Shown here piece after piece: positions 1 to 9,500 of a stretch of DNA of 64,000 nt. The stretch covers positions 1-64,000 of the forward strand of contig CALMKJ010000131.1 in assembly GCA_937867305.1 (NCBI GenBank). Reading direction: 5' to 3'. The notes under the pieces were generated by a model. The model made no database searches and had not been told where the DNA came from. It was given only the letters and a program-made list of their open reading frames with translations. Every line of letters begins with the position of its first letter. Position 1 is the stretch's first letter. The position numbers were made by a program, and so were the translations under genes. Source of the stretch: an uncultured Ectothiorhodospiraceae bacterium (GTDB lineage: Bacteria > Pseudomonadota > Gammaproteobacteria > JAABTG01).

Positions 1-31
1 GGGCACGGTGGTCGCCGCGCCCGCCATCTGT

Positions 32-58
32 GCCACCTGGGCGGGGTGGGTGGCACAG
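32..58 (+). promoter_or_regulatory. Class C promoter-like signal (GCCACC-N13-TGGCACAG)
   Basis: GCCACC at 32-37 and TGGCACAG at 51-58 are 13 nt apart. The ATG at 66 lies 7 nt further on, the same geometry as other class C sites. It fixes the start of the first gene and suggests a leaderless message. Confidence 0.55.
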
Positions 59-65
59 ATGGCGC

Positions 66-614
66 ATGAGCACTCCTCAGTCAGTCAGTTTCCACGGTCG
101 GGTCGTCCTGGCTGTCAGCCTGGTCCTCGTACTGTTCTTCCTTCTTGCTCAGTGCGGCGATGAGGGCGGATCGGAGTCGGAGTCGGCTGGGGTTTCATCC
201 GCCGATATTCAGGCGACTGAGGAACAGGAGACTGAGGAGCGCGCCGAGGCAGCCGCTGAGAAGAAGGCGAAGGAGAAAGCTCGCAAGGCACGGAAGGCCG
301 AGCAGCGTCGGAAGGTTGCGGCGGAGAAGCGGCGGAGCGAAGCCGAAGCCGAACGTCGGCGTATCGCTGTGGAGAAAGCTGCCGCGGCGCAGGCGGAGAA
401 GGAACGCCGGGCTGCAGAACGCCGCCGCGCCCTGGCCGAGGCGCGCGCCCTGGCCGAAGCGCGCGCCCTGGCCGAAGCGAGCTCCCCGACGTTGTACAGC
501 ACCTGCGAGGACGCCAACAACGCCGGTTCGGGCGACTACGTCCGCGGGGTCGACCCCGAGTACGACCACTACGAAGACAGGGACGGCGACGGGGTCGTCT
601 GCGAGATGAGCTGA
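66..614 (+). CDS. Excalibur-domain lipoprotein with a long charged helix
   Basis: The protein has 182 residues. A hydrophobic N-terminus ends in a lipobox-like LLAQC (Cys about residue 30), so it is probably an outward-facing lipoprotein. Residues 45-140 are an Ala/Glu/Lys/Arg-rich probable coiled coil. The C-terminal 35 residues (Cys, DxDxDG, then VVCEMS) match the excalibur calcium-binding domain found on secreted actinobacterial proteins. The start at 66 is preferred to upstream codons because the class C signal sits at the usual distance. It may be a surface or conjugation-associated calcium-binding protein. The exact role is unknown. Confidence 0.8.
   Translation: MSTPQSVSFHGRVVLAVSLVLVLFFLLAQCGDEGGSESESAGVSSADIQATEEQETEERAEAAAEKKAKEKARKARKAEQRRKVAAEKRRSEAEAERRRIAVEKAAAAQAEKERRAAERRRALAEARALAEARALAEASSPTLYSTCEDANNAGSGDYVRGVDPEYDHYEDRDGDGVVCEMS
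429..482 (+). repeat. Three tandem 18-bp units encoding ALAEAR
   Basis: Three consecutive near-identical 18-bp units lie inside the coiled-coil part of the excalibur lipoprotein gene. Each encodes Ala-Leu-Ala-Glu-Ala-Arg/Ser. This is an in-frame expansion and probably length-variable between relatives. Confidence 0.8.
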
Positions 615-616
615 AC

Positions 617-1192
617 GTGGTCCAGTTCCGGAAGTCGAAGAGGTTCGGACCGTTCCGGTTCACCCTCTCTCGCAGAGGGTTCGGGGCCAGTGTCGGCGGC
701 GGCCCAATCAGCCTGTCCCTGGGTGCCGACGGCAAGGTGCGGCGCACGTTCCGCGTCCCCGGCCTTAGCGTGTGGGACACGAAAGTCGTGGGCGACCGCA
801 CCGACCGTCGGTCAGGTCCGCCCGAGAGTGAAACCAGCGCTCCCCCGGTGCAGGGCGTGGCCCGGTACCAGTCGATCGACCTGCCCCACCCTGTCAGCGC
901 CAAGGGTCACATGGGGTCGGTCGCGTTCGACGGGACATGGATCCTGCTGAACCACCACGGTCCGCGTGCCAAGGTGAACGGTCTCGTCGACCAGCGCGTC
1001 AACGTCAACGACCTAACGGGCCTGATGTGGCGTCCACCCACCTTCTTCGTTAACGGCTCCCTCACGTTCGTGCTCGACAGTGCAGACCTGTCCGCCGACC
1101 CGATGCCGAACCCGCGGGCTGTGATCGTCACCCGGTCGCAGAGTCGACGCTTCGTCAACCTCATCCAGGTGTTCGAGGCAGCGAAGCTCTGA
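617..1192 (+). CDS. DUF4236-like protein
   Basis: The protein has 191 residues with a GTG start 2 nt after the previous stop. The first 50 residues (FRKSKRFGPFRFTLSRRG followed by a Gly-rich segment and VPG) look like the short DUF4236 domain often seen in actinobacterial small proteins. The remaining part has no motif I recognise. It has no signal peptide, so it is probably cytoplasmic. It is co-transcribed with the lipoprotein gene. Confidence 0.65.
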   Translation: MVQFRKSKRFGPFRFTLSRRGFGASVGGGPISLSLGADGKVRRTFRVPGLSVWDTKVVGDRTDRRSGPPESETSAPPVQGVARYQSIDLPHPVSAKGHMGSVAFDGTWILLNHHGPRAKVNGLVDQRVNVNDLTGLMWRPPTFFVNGSLTFVLDSADLSADPMPNPRAVIVTRSQSRRFVNLIQVFEAAKL

Positions 1193-1215
1193 CGCGGAGC
1201 AGTCGCGGTGTGCAG

Positions 1216-1228
1216 TTTGCGCATGGTG
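1216..1228 (+). promoter_or_regulatory. Class A signal TTTGCGCATGGTG
   Basis: One of 11 near-identical 13-bp copies in the window. It lies 32 nt before the first prepilin ATG, which has its own ribosome-binding site (AGGAG). GAGCAG lies 14 nt upstream of the TTGCGCAT core. Confidence 0.6.
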
Positions 1229-1260
1229 AACCGTGAACCCCGCCCCACAGGAGAAGCCCC

Positions 1261-1791
1261 ATGTCCCGACTGCAACACACGCTCGCTGCGCGGCGGGCCG
1301 CCAGGCGCAACGGCGAGACCGGCCTGGCCCTGCTCGACGTCCTCCTCGGCATGGCGATCTTCGCCCTCATCGCCCTCATCGCCGTCCAGTCGATGGGCCT
1401 GTACCGGCAGCGCGGGTACCAGTCCCAAGCAACCTCGGCAGCGAAAGACCTCGGCCTCCTGCTGTCCGCCCAGTTCACGAACAACAACGAGCTGCCGCCG
1501 GTCGGAACCGACACCGGGCCGCCCGAAGTGACGTACCCCGACTGGGGTCCCGGCGCGTCCCCGACGGACGTGTCCGGCATCGAAGGCGCCAACCTGACCA
1601 CCGGCATCGAAGTGGGCCGCTACATCGTCTACCCGGACCAGAAGTCGTTCGCGTTCTGCATGATCCACCGCACCGACGACGGGTCCGTTGACGCGTACGC
1701 CGCCTACCACAGCCCGTCCGGGTCGATCACCCAGTCCGAGACCGGTGCCCCGCCGGGTTCCGGTGGCAACCCGTGTGACGGGGTCTCATGA
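1261..1791 (+). CDS. Type IV prepilin-like protein 1
   Basis: The protein has 176 residues. A short basic leader ends ETG, followed by LALLDVLLGM and a hydrophobic helix (residues 22-45). This fits a class III prepilin signal cleaved after Gly21 by a prepilin peptidase. Position +5 of the mature protein is Asp26 instead of the usual Glu. The C-terminal half is Gly/Pro/Ser-rich with two Cys (in FCMI and PCDG) that may form a disulfide loop. AGGAG precedes the ATG. It starts the pilin operon and its N-terminus is nearly identical in DNA to those of prepilins 2 and 3. No assembly ATPase or prepilin peptidase gene is in the window. Confidence 0.82.
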   Translation: MSRLQHTLAARRAARRNGETGLALLDVLLGMAIFALIALIAVQSMGLYRQRGYQSQATSAAKDLGLLLSAQFTNNNELPPVGTDTGPPEVTYPDWGPGASPTDVSGIEGANLTTGIEVGRYIVYPDQKSFAFCMIHRTDDGSVDAYAAYHSPSGSITQSETGAPPGSGGNPCDGVS

Positions 1792-2786
1792 ACCACCCCT
1801 GGGCCGTCCGGGTCGCGCGGCTCGGGGCGGCAGTCGCCGCGGTGTTCTTCCTGTCCGGCTGCTACGCGGCCGACCTGGACGCCGAGGTCAGCGAGGAAGG
1901 CACCATCAGCGGCACGTTGTTCGTCGGCGTCGCCACCACGTCACCTGAAGGCAACGGGGAGACCAACGGGGTACCCATCTTCGACGAGAACGAGACGAAG
2001 GTGATGTTCCCCGGTTCGACCGTCGAGTCGGTCGTGACCGACACCGGGTTCCTGGGGCAGAAGGTCACGTTCCGTGACGCCCCGTTGAACTACTTCGACA
2101 CGTTGCCGATCCAGAACGCCCTGGGGACCAGGCTCACCATCACCCGTGAAGGCACCGAGTTCGTCGTCGACGGCACCCAGAACATCTCGTTCATCACCCC
2201 GTCCATCGGCGACGGCATCCCCGAACCCAGGGTCGAGATGTCGTTGACGTTCCCCGGTGAAGTGTCGGCCACGAACGGCGAAGCCGACGGCAGGACCGTC
2301 ACCTGGGTGAACCCGTCGACGATGACGGCACGTGCCGGGGCGTCGAAGGTGTTCCCGTTCCAGCTTGTCGGGGCAGCGGTCGGCGTGACCGTCGTACTCA
2401 TCGGCGGGGTCGCGTACCTGGTTCGCCGCCGCAAGGGCGGCGTGGAACCCGTGACTCTCGACCGTGACGACGACGAGCTGACGCCGGCCAAGGCCCGCCG
2501 GCTGCCGAAGCGCCGGCAACCGAAGACGCAGAAGAAGCGGCGGGTCGTGGTCCCCGAACGCGAGATCGTGTTGGCACCGGCCGACTGGTGGCTTGCCGCC
2601 CCAACCCCCGGCACCGTGACCGCGCCCGGCCACGACCCGATCGAGCTGGGCCCGGCAACAGACCACGAACCCGTTACCGAAGTGCGCGACGTCGGGGCCG
2701 ACGAACTGGAACAGATCGACGAAGACGTCGACATGCTCGTCCCGGACCTGTTCACCGTGCCAGACAAGCGCCGGCGCGGACGGTGA
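1788..2786 (+). CDS. LppM-like membrane-anchored lipoprotein
   Basis: The protein has 332 residues and overlaps the upstream gene by ATGA. A signal peptide ends in a lipobox (LSGC, Cys about residue 25). The ectodomain (about 25-185) has the all-beta look of the LppM/DUF3153 family. A transmembrane helix follows (about 190-212), then RRRKGG and a charged cytoplasmic tail. Lipid anchor plus C-terminal helix is typical of actinobacterial LppM proteins. Its place between prepilin genes suggests a role at the envelope end of the pilus; this is inference. Confidence 0.72.
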   Translation: MNHPWAVRVARLGAAVAAVFFLSGCYAADLDAEVSEEGTISGTLFVGVATTSPEGNGETNGVPIFDENETKVMFPGSTVESVVTDTGFLGQKVTFRDAPLNYFDTLPIQNALGTRLTITREGTEFVVDGTQNISFITPSIGDGIPEPRVEMSLTFPGEVSATNGEADGRTVTWVNPSTMTARAGASKVFPFQLVGAAVGVTVVLIGGVAYLVRRRKGGVEPVTLDRDDDELTPAKARRLPKRRQPKTQKKRRVVVPEREIVLAPADWWLAAPTPGTVTAPGHDPIELGPATDHEPVTEVRDVGADELEQIDEDVDMLVPDLFTVPDKRRRGR

Positions 2787-3211
2787 ACGCTGTGCCCGAC
2801 GACTCGTTGCAGCTCGTCGCCCCGGTCACGACCCGTCACCTGGACAGCCTCATGGCGCTGTTCGCCCAAACATGGTGGGCGCGGGACCGGGAGTACCGGC
2901 GGGTCGAACGGACACTGTCCACCGCACCCGTCACCGTCGGGCTCGCTGACCAGGACGGACAACTCGTCGCGTTCGCCCGCGCCGTCACCGACCACGAGTT
3001 CAAGGCGCTCGTCCTCGACGTGGTCGTCGACTCGGGCCGGCGCAACGAAGGGCTCGGGCAACACGTGGTGCAAGCACTCCTCGACCATCCCGCGTTGTCA
3101 CAGGTCGACGACATCGAGCTGTACTGCGAACCGGGTCTCGTCGGGTACTACAAGCGGCTCGGTTTCGACGAGCCGGACCGCACCCGTTTCCTGCGGCGCA
3201 CCCGCCCCTGA
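2783..3211 (+). CDS. GNAT-family N-acetyltransferase
   Basis: The protein has 142 residues with a GTG start overlapping the previous stop (GTGA). A second GTG at 2792 is possible. RRNEGLG followed by QHVV matches the acetyl-CoA-binding Q/R-x-x-G-x-G/A motif, and YYKRLGFDE near the end is the usual GNAT C-terminal strand and helix. The substrate cannot be told. Placement inside the pilin operon hints at modification of a pilin or envelope component. Confidence 0.82.
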   Translation: MNAVPDDSLQLVAPVTTRHLDSLMALFAQTWWARDREYRRVERTLSTAPVTVGLADQDGQLVAFARAVTDHEFKALVLDVVVDSGRRNEGLGQHVVQALLDHPALSQVDDIELYCEPGLVGYYKRLGFDEPDRTRFLRRTRP

Positions 3212-3258
3212 CCGCACGGTTCAGCCCCGTCACCGACACGGTGCAGGAAACCGAAAAG

Positions 3259-3271
3259 TTTGCGCATGGTG
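3259..3271 (+). promoter_or_regulatory. Class A signal TTTGCGCATGGTG
   Basis: Perfect copy in the gap before prepilin 2, about 100 nt ahead of its start. GTGCAG lies 13 nt upstream of TTGCGCAT, the same spacing as in class B sites. Confidence 0.6.
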
Positions 3272-3372
3272 CTAAGTGTCCGGATCCCGCAAGGGAACCT
3301 GCACCAGCCCCCGGCCCCGCAGACGGACACCCAACCCACAGCCCTGCGGGGCACGAACGAGGAGACACCAAC

Positions 3373-3813
3373 GTGTACACCCTGAAGTCCAAGATCGACG
3401 CCCGCCTGGAGGCCCGCCGCAACGGTGAGACCGGTCTGGCCCTGCTCGACGTCCTGCTCGGCATGGCGATCTTCGCCCTGATCGCGGTCATCGCGGTTCA
3501 GGCGATGGGCCAGTTCCGTGAGCGGGCCTACGTCTCGCAGGTCACCAGCGACGTCAAGCAGCTCGCGACCGGCATCGAGGGCACCCTGACCGAGCCCAAC
3601 GCCGTGTGGGCCGACGTGAACGACGCCACCGCCGCCTTCTCGGCCACCGAGATCGAGGCCCTGGGTGTCAACCTGACCGGCGCGAACACCGCGACCGTCG
3701 TGTCCGGTGGCATCGGTGACTACGTCATCTGCGTGACCGGCAACGACAAGGAGGCTCGTTACGACGCCGAGCAGGGCAAGGTCATCAGCTCCGGTGACGG
3801 CGACTGCTCCTGA
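3373..3813 (+). CDS. Type IV prepilin-like protein 2, candidate major pilin
   Basis: The protein has 146 residues with a GTG start after GAGGAG. Leader and helix are RRNGETG then LALLDVLLGM, with probable cleavage after Gly21 and Asp at +5. The mature protein is compact, with two Cys (VICV and the terminal DCS) that could close the D-region loop typical of pilins. It has its own class A signal and is the only pilin gene followed by a strong hairpin terminator. That pattern suggests a separate, abundant transcript and hence the major subunit. Confidence 0.8.
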   Translation: MYTLKSKIDARLEARRNGETGLALLDVLLGMAIFALIAVIAVQAMGQFRERAYVSQVTSDVKQLATGIEGTLTEPNAVWADVNDATAAFSATEIEALGVNLTGANTATVVSGGIGDYVICVTGNDKEARYDAEQGKVISSGDGDCS

Positions 3814-3848
3814 TCCATCGCGGCCTGGCCGCACAGCACGACCTCAAC

Positions 3849-3890
3849 GAGAGGGTCCGGTCCTTCGGGGCCGGGCCCTCTCGGGTGCTT
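3849..3890 (+). terminator. Hairpin terminator with a UUCG loop after prepilin 2
   Basis: A 15-bp stem (GAGAGGGTCCGG arm with two G-T pairs) closes on a TTCG loop and is followed by a short T-containing tail. It lies 35 nt after the prepilin 2 stop and would separate it from prepilin 3. Confidence 0.72.
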
Positions 3891-3987
3891 TCCCGTTGAA
3901 GACGGCGACGCGCCGGCAACAACACCTGCGTTCGGCACGTCCCTACAGGTAGACGCCCCGCAAACCGGGGTGCCGGTCGGCGTGCGG

Positions 3988-4000
3988 TTTGCGCATGGTG
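3988..4000 (+). promoter_or_regulatory. Class A signal TTTGCGCATGGTG
   Basis: Perfect copy 90 nt ahead of prepilin 3. GTGCCG lies 13 nt upstream of the TTGCGCAT core. Confidence 0.6.
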
Positions 4001-4090
4001 TCAAGTGCCCGCGGGCCGGTTCGGCACCCCCTGCCGTTCCGTGGGCCACAACGCCACCACACCGCCCAGGCCGAAGGCCGGAGGACACGC

Positions 4091-4582
4091 ATGGTCACCA
4101 CACCCCGACACCGACTCACCCGCACCAGCCGGCGGCACGACCAGACCGGTCTGGCCCTGCTCGACGTTCTCCTCGGCATGGCGATCTTCGCCCTGATCGC
4201 GGTCATCGCGGTCCAGTCGATGGCGATGTTCCGGTCCCGCGCGTACGTCACCGGGGCCAGCTCGGACGCCCAACAGCTCGCCACCGGCATCGAGTCGTAC
4301 CTGACCGACAACTCGACGGTCCCCGACGCCATCACCGTCGGCCCCGCCGACTCCGACCCGGACACCGTCACGACCGGCGACCTGGGCGTCAACCTGACGA
4401 ACAACAACTCGTTGCACCGGTACACGGTCAACGGCCCCAACTACACATTCTGCGTCCTGCACATGAGCGACACCGACGTCGACGGGTGGGTGTTCTACAA
4501 CTCGGTCGGCGGCGCGATCGCCGACTCGGACACCGGTGCACCCGGCCCGTTCGACGCGGACGACTCGCCGTGCGGGCCGTGA
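4091..4582 (+). CDS. Type IV prepilin-like protein 3
   Basis: The protein has 163 residues with an ATG after CCGGAGGAC. Leader ends HDQTG, then LALLDVLLGM; cleavage is expected after Gly20 with Asp25 at +5. The mature region carries YLTDNSTVPDA, FCVLHM and a terminal PCGP, so a Cys-Cys loop is again possible. It is a paralogue of prepilins 1 and 2; about 60 bp encoding the signal and helix are almost identical between the three genes. Confidence 0.8.
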   Translation: MVTTPRHRLTRTSRRHDQTGLALLDVLLGMAIFALIAVIAVQSMAMFRSRAYVTGASSDAQQLATGIESYLTDNSTVPDAITVGPADSDPDTVTTGDLGVNLTNNNSLHRYTVNGPNYTFCVLHMSDTDVDGWVFYNSVGGAIADSDTGAPGPFDADDSPCGP

Positions 4583-4605
4583 CCCGGTGCCGTCGACACC
4601 CGTGA

Positions 4606-4618
4606 TTGGCGCATGGTG
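4606..4618 (+). promoter_or_regulatory. Class A signal TTGGCGCATGGTG
   Basis: Copy 46 nt before the minor pilin at 4665. GTGCCG lies 14 nt upstream of the TGGCGCAT core. Confidence 0.58.
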
Positions 4619-4628
4619 CCAGTCGAGG

Positions 4629-4636
4629 TGGCACAG
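4629..4636 (+). promoter_or_regulatory. TGGCACAG box between class A signal and minor pilin
   Basis: A class C core without a recognisable upstream hexamer, 28 nt before the ATG. It may be incidental. Confidence 0.25.
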
Positions 4637-4664
4637 GGAGAACCCGCGACCTGGGAGGCCCGAC

Positions 4665-5234
4665 ATGACCCGCAACCGGTACCACCGACTGGTACACGCC
4701 TTCGGTTCGTTCAAACGCGCCCGCGCGCGTGACGAAACCGGGTCGATCCTCATCGAAGCCCTCGTCGGCATGGCCATGGTCACCGTCGTGGTCGCCGGGT
4801 CCCTCGGTGTGTCCAGCAACGTGCAAGCGTCGCTGCGGCACCACGAGTCGGTCGACGCGGTCGACCAGTACCTGACCGGTCTCGCCGAAGAGACCATGGC
4901 GTTGCCGTGGGCCTCCGTCGCACACTGCGGCGCCGGCACCGACGAAGGAGCCGGTTCGTCGACCACGCTCGTCGACTGGCCGGACGCGGAATGCCCGCCC
5001 GTCACCATCGAACGGACCCGCGAACACACCGTCGAAGACGTCGACATCACCATCACGACGACCGTCGACTGGGTCGGCACACCCGCACAGGACCCGTCCG
5101 GTTTCGGGCGCAAACAGGTCACCATGACCGCCACCTGGACCCCCGCCGGCGACACCCGGCAACGCAGCGTCACCGAGACGATCACACGGACCGCGACCCC
5201 GTCCGAAGCGATCCCGACCGAAGGCACGCTATGA
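4665..5234 (+). CDS. Minor type IV pilin-like protein (canonical Glu5)
   Basis: The protein has 189 residues with GGGAGG before the ATG. The leader ends RDETG, then SILIEALVGMAMV, giving Gly26 at -1 and Glu31 at +5, the canonical pilin signature that the three major-like prepilins lack. The rest is a beta-rich pilin-sized domain. The gene is followed by two more pilin-like genes with ATGA overlaps, as in minor pilin operons whose products prime assembly. Confidence 0.78.
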   Translation: MTRNRYHRLVHAFGSFKRARARDETGSILIEALVGMAMVTVVVAGSLGVSSNVQASLRHHESVDAVDQYLTGLAEETMALPWASVAHCGAGTDEGAGSSTTLVDWPDAECPPVTIERTREHTVEDVDITITTTVDWVGTPAQDPSGFGRKQVTMTATWTPAGDTRQRSVTETITRTATPSEAIPTEGTL

Positions 5235-6484
5235 GCACCCGGACCCGCGACGAGAACGGGTTCATCGCCGTTCAAGCGATGGGCATTGTCGTCATCCTGC
5301 TCGGCACGATGCTGCTCATCGTCGGTGCCGCCGCATCCTCGAGGAACGCCGCCCGCGAGTCCCGCGAGTTCACCGAAGCGTCCCGTGCCGTCGACCAGGC
5401 GCAGTCCCAGCTCCTCTACGACTGGAACACCGGCGTTTCGACCCCGTTCGCGGCCGGTGAGTCCGGTGGCGGAACCCTCGCCGCCACATCCACGTTCACG
5501 ACCTGGTACACCACCGACGTCGAGGCACAGACGGTCACGTTCAACGCGACCGCGAACACGAACGGGGTCGCCGAAGACACCGAGGAGAACGCCACGTTCC
5601 CGGTCCGGTCCCGCCTCGTGTCGTCGTCCCAGGACTCCGGTGACGGCAACGCCGCCGGGATCCCGGCCGGGCCACGCCAAGCCGGGATCGAAGGTCCCGA
5701 CACCCTCGGTGCGTGGGGCGCCGCGGTCGCCACCGGCAACGACGCTGTCTCGACCGTGTACGGCACCGTCAACGGTCAGTGGGACGCTTACGGCGGCAGC
5801 ATCGACGAGGCCGGCGGAGCCAACCTCGTGTCGTACTCCGACCAGGTCGCACCCCCGAGCAACGCCGGCATCAACGCGTACGCCGAACCCGGCACGTTCG
5901 ACCGGTCCAGCTTGAACGCCTACCTGGACAAGACCCAACTCGACGACCTAATGGCGAACGCCGAAACGTGCCCCGGCAGCCAGGCGCTCACCGTCGCGAA
6001 CCTGAACGCCGCCGCTTCCGGTTCTTATCTGTGCTCCGACGCCAGCACCATCCTCGGGACGGTCAACCGGAGCGCCACCGGTGTCGTCACCGCGGTCGTG
6101 AAAGGCAACCTGCGCATCACCGGGTCCATCTCGACCGGCCTCAGCGGCGAACTGCACCTGTACGTCGACGGCGACGTGCTGTTCCACGGCCCCGGCGTTC
6201 ACCGCATCCTCAACCGCGTCTACATCTACGCACCCAGGGGCACCTGCTACAACGCCCCGTACAACCCTGACGCCCCCGCCGCCGCGGCATCCGTCTCACT
6301 CACCGGGTCGCTCGCGTGCGGCCGAGTCGTCCTCAACGAAGCCACCGCCGGGTCCAGTTCGGTCACCTGGCAGCGCCCCCGGTATCAGCCGGCCGGCGCC
6401 CCGTACACCAGCAACGTAGAGGCACCCACACCCGTCTACTTCCTGGAGAAGACCGGGTTCGTCGACAGCTTGCCTCGGCCATGA
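5231..6484 (+). CDS. Minor pilin-like protein with a large passenger domain (PilX-like position)
   Basis: The protein has 417 residues with an ATGA overlap to the previous gene. DENG followed by FIAVQAMGIVVILLG resembles a prepilin signal (Gly10 at -1, Gln at +5) with a helix to about residue 35. About 370 residues follow, rich in Ser/Thr/Gly, including GSISTGLSGELHLYVDGDVLF, which looks like a beta-helix or beta-roll segment. Order and form resemble the large second pilin-like protein of minor pilin operons. The function is inferred from context. Confidence 0.7.
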   Translation: MSTRTRDENGFIAVQAMGIVVILLGTMLLIVGAAASSRNAARESREFTEASRAVDQAQSQLLYDWNTGVSTPFAAGESGGGTLAATSTFTTWYTTDVEAQTVTFNATANTNGVAEDTEENATFPVRSRLVSSSQDSGDGNAAGIPAGPRQAGIEGPDTLGAWGAAVATGNDAVSTVYGTVNGQWDAYGGSIDEAGGANLVSYSDQVAPPSNAGINAYAEPGTFDRSSLNAYLDKTQLDDLMANAETCPGSQALTVANLNAAASGSYLCSDASTILGTVNRSATGVVTAVVKGNLRITGSISTGLSGELHLYVDGDVLFHGPGVHRILNRVYIYAPRGTCYNAPYNPDAPAAAASVSLTGSLACGRVVLNEATAGSSSVTWQRPRYQPAGAPYTSNVEAPTPVYFLEKTGFVDSLPRP

Positions 6485-6510
6485 CCCCGCACCACCGGAA
6501 GGACACCACC

Positions 6511-9500
6511 ATGCAGACCACGCCACGGCACCCGTGGGCCCGCAACGAGCGCGGAGAGTCCGTGGTCGCTGTGATGATCGGTGCCCTCATCGGGTCGATC
6601 GTCATCGGCGGGTTCTTCACGTTCTGGCTTCGCACCAACGACTCCGGCACCCAGGTCGCCGACCACGCCGCACAGCAGTCCGCCGGCGTCGAGTCGCTCA
6701 ACCGGATCAGCCGCGACGTGCGTGCCGCCCACGTCGTGTTGAACGCCGGCCGCGGGGAGCTCGTCCTGCAGAAGAAGAACGCCGACCAGACCCTCACCCG
6801 GACGTACTACCGGGTCGCCGGCGAAGGCAACGACGGCACGTTGGAGTCGCTCACCTTGAACAACCTGCCGTCCTCGACCGGTTTCGACGCCGACGCGGCA
6901 TGGGAGTCGGACAAGGTGATCGCCCGGAAGGTGAACACCGACAACACCCGGTTCGGGTACAAGGACAAGGACGGGGCCACGCTCGACCCCGACGACGACA
7001 TCGAATCCGACGTCAAGCTCGTCACCACCGACTTCGACGCCCACGCCGGCACCACCGGGCGGGTCGCGCTTCGTTCCGCTGCCGCGTTGGACGCCGCAGA
7101 AGGCGACACGGTCAACCCTGGTGACCGCAGCGACCCCGCCGCCCACGACGACGCCGTGCAGGTCCGCAAAGGCGGGTCCACGGTCACCGTGAACGTGATC
7201 TCGAACGACGAATGCCCGGCCGGTTCCGGCGCCGGCACGTGCAACCCCGGCCAGGTGACCGTCGCCCAGACCGCGACCGCGTTGCCGACCGGTCTCACCG
7301 TCACCCCGAACGGGGTCGGCGGCTTCACCGTCTCCGTGACGTCGTCCTACGCCGGCGCAGACGCATCTTCGGCCACCGAGACGTTCGGGTACATCCTGGC
7401 CGACGCCGAAGGCGACACCGACTCGGCGACCGTCACCGTCACGATCAACCCGCCGCCGCGGGCCCCCGACGCGACCGACAACTCGCTGGCTCAGCGTGTC
7501 GGGTCCACCGAGACCACGAACGTGCTCGGCAACGACCAGTGCGACAACGGGTCCGGTGTGCTCGTCCTCGGGTGCCCCAGCCCGGCCGACCCGATCGTCT
7601 CGATCGTGCGGGTCGTCGCGAAAGGCCCCGACAACACGTGGGGTACCGCCGACGACATCAACAACCCGACCGGTCTGACCGTGACCGTGAACGGGTCCGA
7701 CGCTGTCGTCACCACGCTGGACGAGTCGTACGGCGGCACCGGGGTGAAGACGGTCGGTGCCGACGACGTGCGGATCTTCTACCGCCTCGTCGACGGTCAC
7801 AACCCGACCCTGGACGGCAACGACTCGAACACGACCGCAGGTGACGACGCCGTCTTCACCGTGTACCCGGGCCCGGCCGCCCGTGACGACATCGCGACCG
7901 TCCAAGCCGACGTCGGCGGTGTCGCGAGCATCCTCGCCAACGACCGGATGAACACCGGCACCACGCTCACGTGGGTGACCGCGCTCCCCTCCTGGGTGAC
8001 CGCGGACGCCAGCGGGAACGTGACCCTCGACCCTGACGACGGCCAGGTCGGCACCCACACGTTCACGTACCGGGTCACCGACCCGCGCGGCGGCTGGGCG
8101 AACCAGACCGACACCGCCACGTTCACCGTGACCGTGACGGCCGGCCCGCCTGTCGTGACCGTGACCGCCGGGGCGTACAACTACCGCTCGAACCGGGTCT
8201 CCATCAGCGGCGGCAACGGTGCGTACAAGCTGTACCGGGCCACCGGCGTCAACGCGTCCGGCCAGCCGACCGGCACGGTCGTCAAGGTGTGCGACTCGAC
8301 CGACTCCGACCCCGGCAACGACTGCGCCAACCCGTTCAACGACACCACGGTCGGGCTCGGCTCGACGTGGGTGTACGCCGCCTACGACTCCCGCACCCCC
8401 AACCCGGAGGCTGCTGCCCCGTCGAAGGCACGACGCTACGCCACGGGCACGGTCCTCCAGTTCCCCGACGACCCGACCATGTACGGCATCGGTTCGGACA
8501 CCGACGAGAACACGACCGTCGACCAGTGGGGCGTGGCCAGCCTGCGGTGGACGCTGCCGACCGGGGCGACCCGGCTCGGGTTGAAGACGTACCTGTCGTT
8601 CGACTTCTTCGGCCCGTTCCTGCGTGCCCCCCAAGACGTCGGCGTGTGGTCGATGTCGCCGTCCTCGGGCGCCAACCCGTGCCCGTCCGGATGGTCGGAC
8701 TGCCTGCGACTGGGCGGCTACCAGGCCGGCACCGAACAGATCTTCCAGCCGTACTCGCTCAACGAGTGCACGCTGGTCCCTGGGTCTCCGGTGGCCGTGA
8801 AGGTCTCCGGCGGTGTCTCGTACTGCCCGTCTCCGGCGTTGACCGCAACCATCCCGGCGTACTCGAACACCACCGCCGGGAAGGCCAACCACACCGACGG
8901 CGACAGCTCCGCGACCGGTGCGGAAGCGGTGCGCACCTACCAGGCGCCGGCAGCCCCGGCAACGTTCACGGTCGGGAACGGCACCGCCGACGCGTGCCGT
9001 GACGTGGCCGACTCGGACACCAACGGCGTCTACAACTGCGACAACAACTCCGCGACCGCCCGCCTCCTCGTCGACGGCGACGTCGTCGGTTCCAACGGCG
9101 ACGGGGAACGGTCGTGCAGTTGGGCGACGTACAACACCTGCTACGGCCAGGTGCTGCGCAACGGGTCGGTGCTGCAGAACGGGCTCCAGAACACGGCGTC
9201 CGGTTGGTCGATCGTGCCGTCGGCCAGCACAGTGTTCGCTGGGGCGTACGGCGCCACGGAGACGCTGGTGGGCCGAAGCTGCAACCCCGGCGGCTGCGGT
9301 GCCGGCGTCACGCACACGGTGAACTCCTACCCGAAGCGGGTCTCCATCTCCGTCACCCAGGACAACGGGAACCAGTACCGGTCGTGGTGGTCGCAGGAGG
9401 CCCGCCCCAACCAGAACGCCGCCCTCGGGCACGCCTGCTGGGACACCAACAGCTCCGACTGCTTCACCGACGAGGCGGCGACCGCGACGTTCACCTGGAC

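Noticed and set aside
429-482. Tandem 18-bp repeats as a possible CRISPR or iteron array
   Set aside because: They have no spacers and are in frame within the coiled coil of a lipoprotein.
4001-5938. 645-codon open frame on the minus strand
   Set aside because: Antisense to three pilin-like genes with ribosome-binding sites and overlaps.
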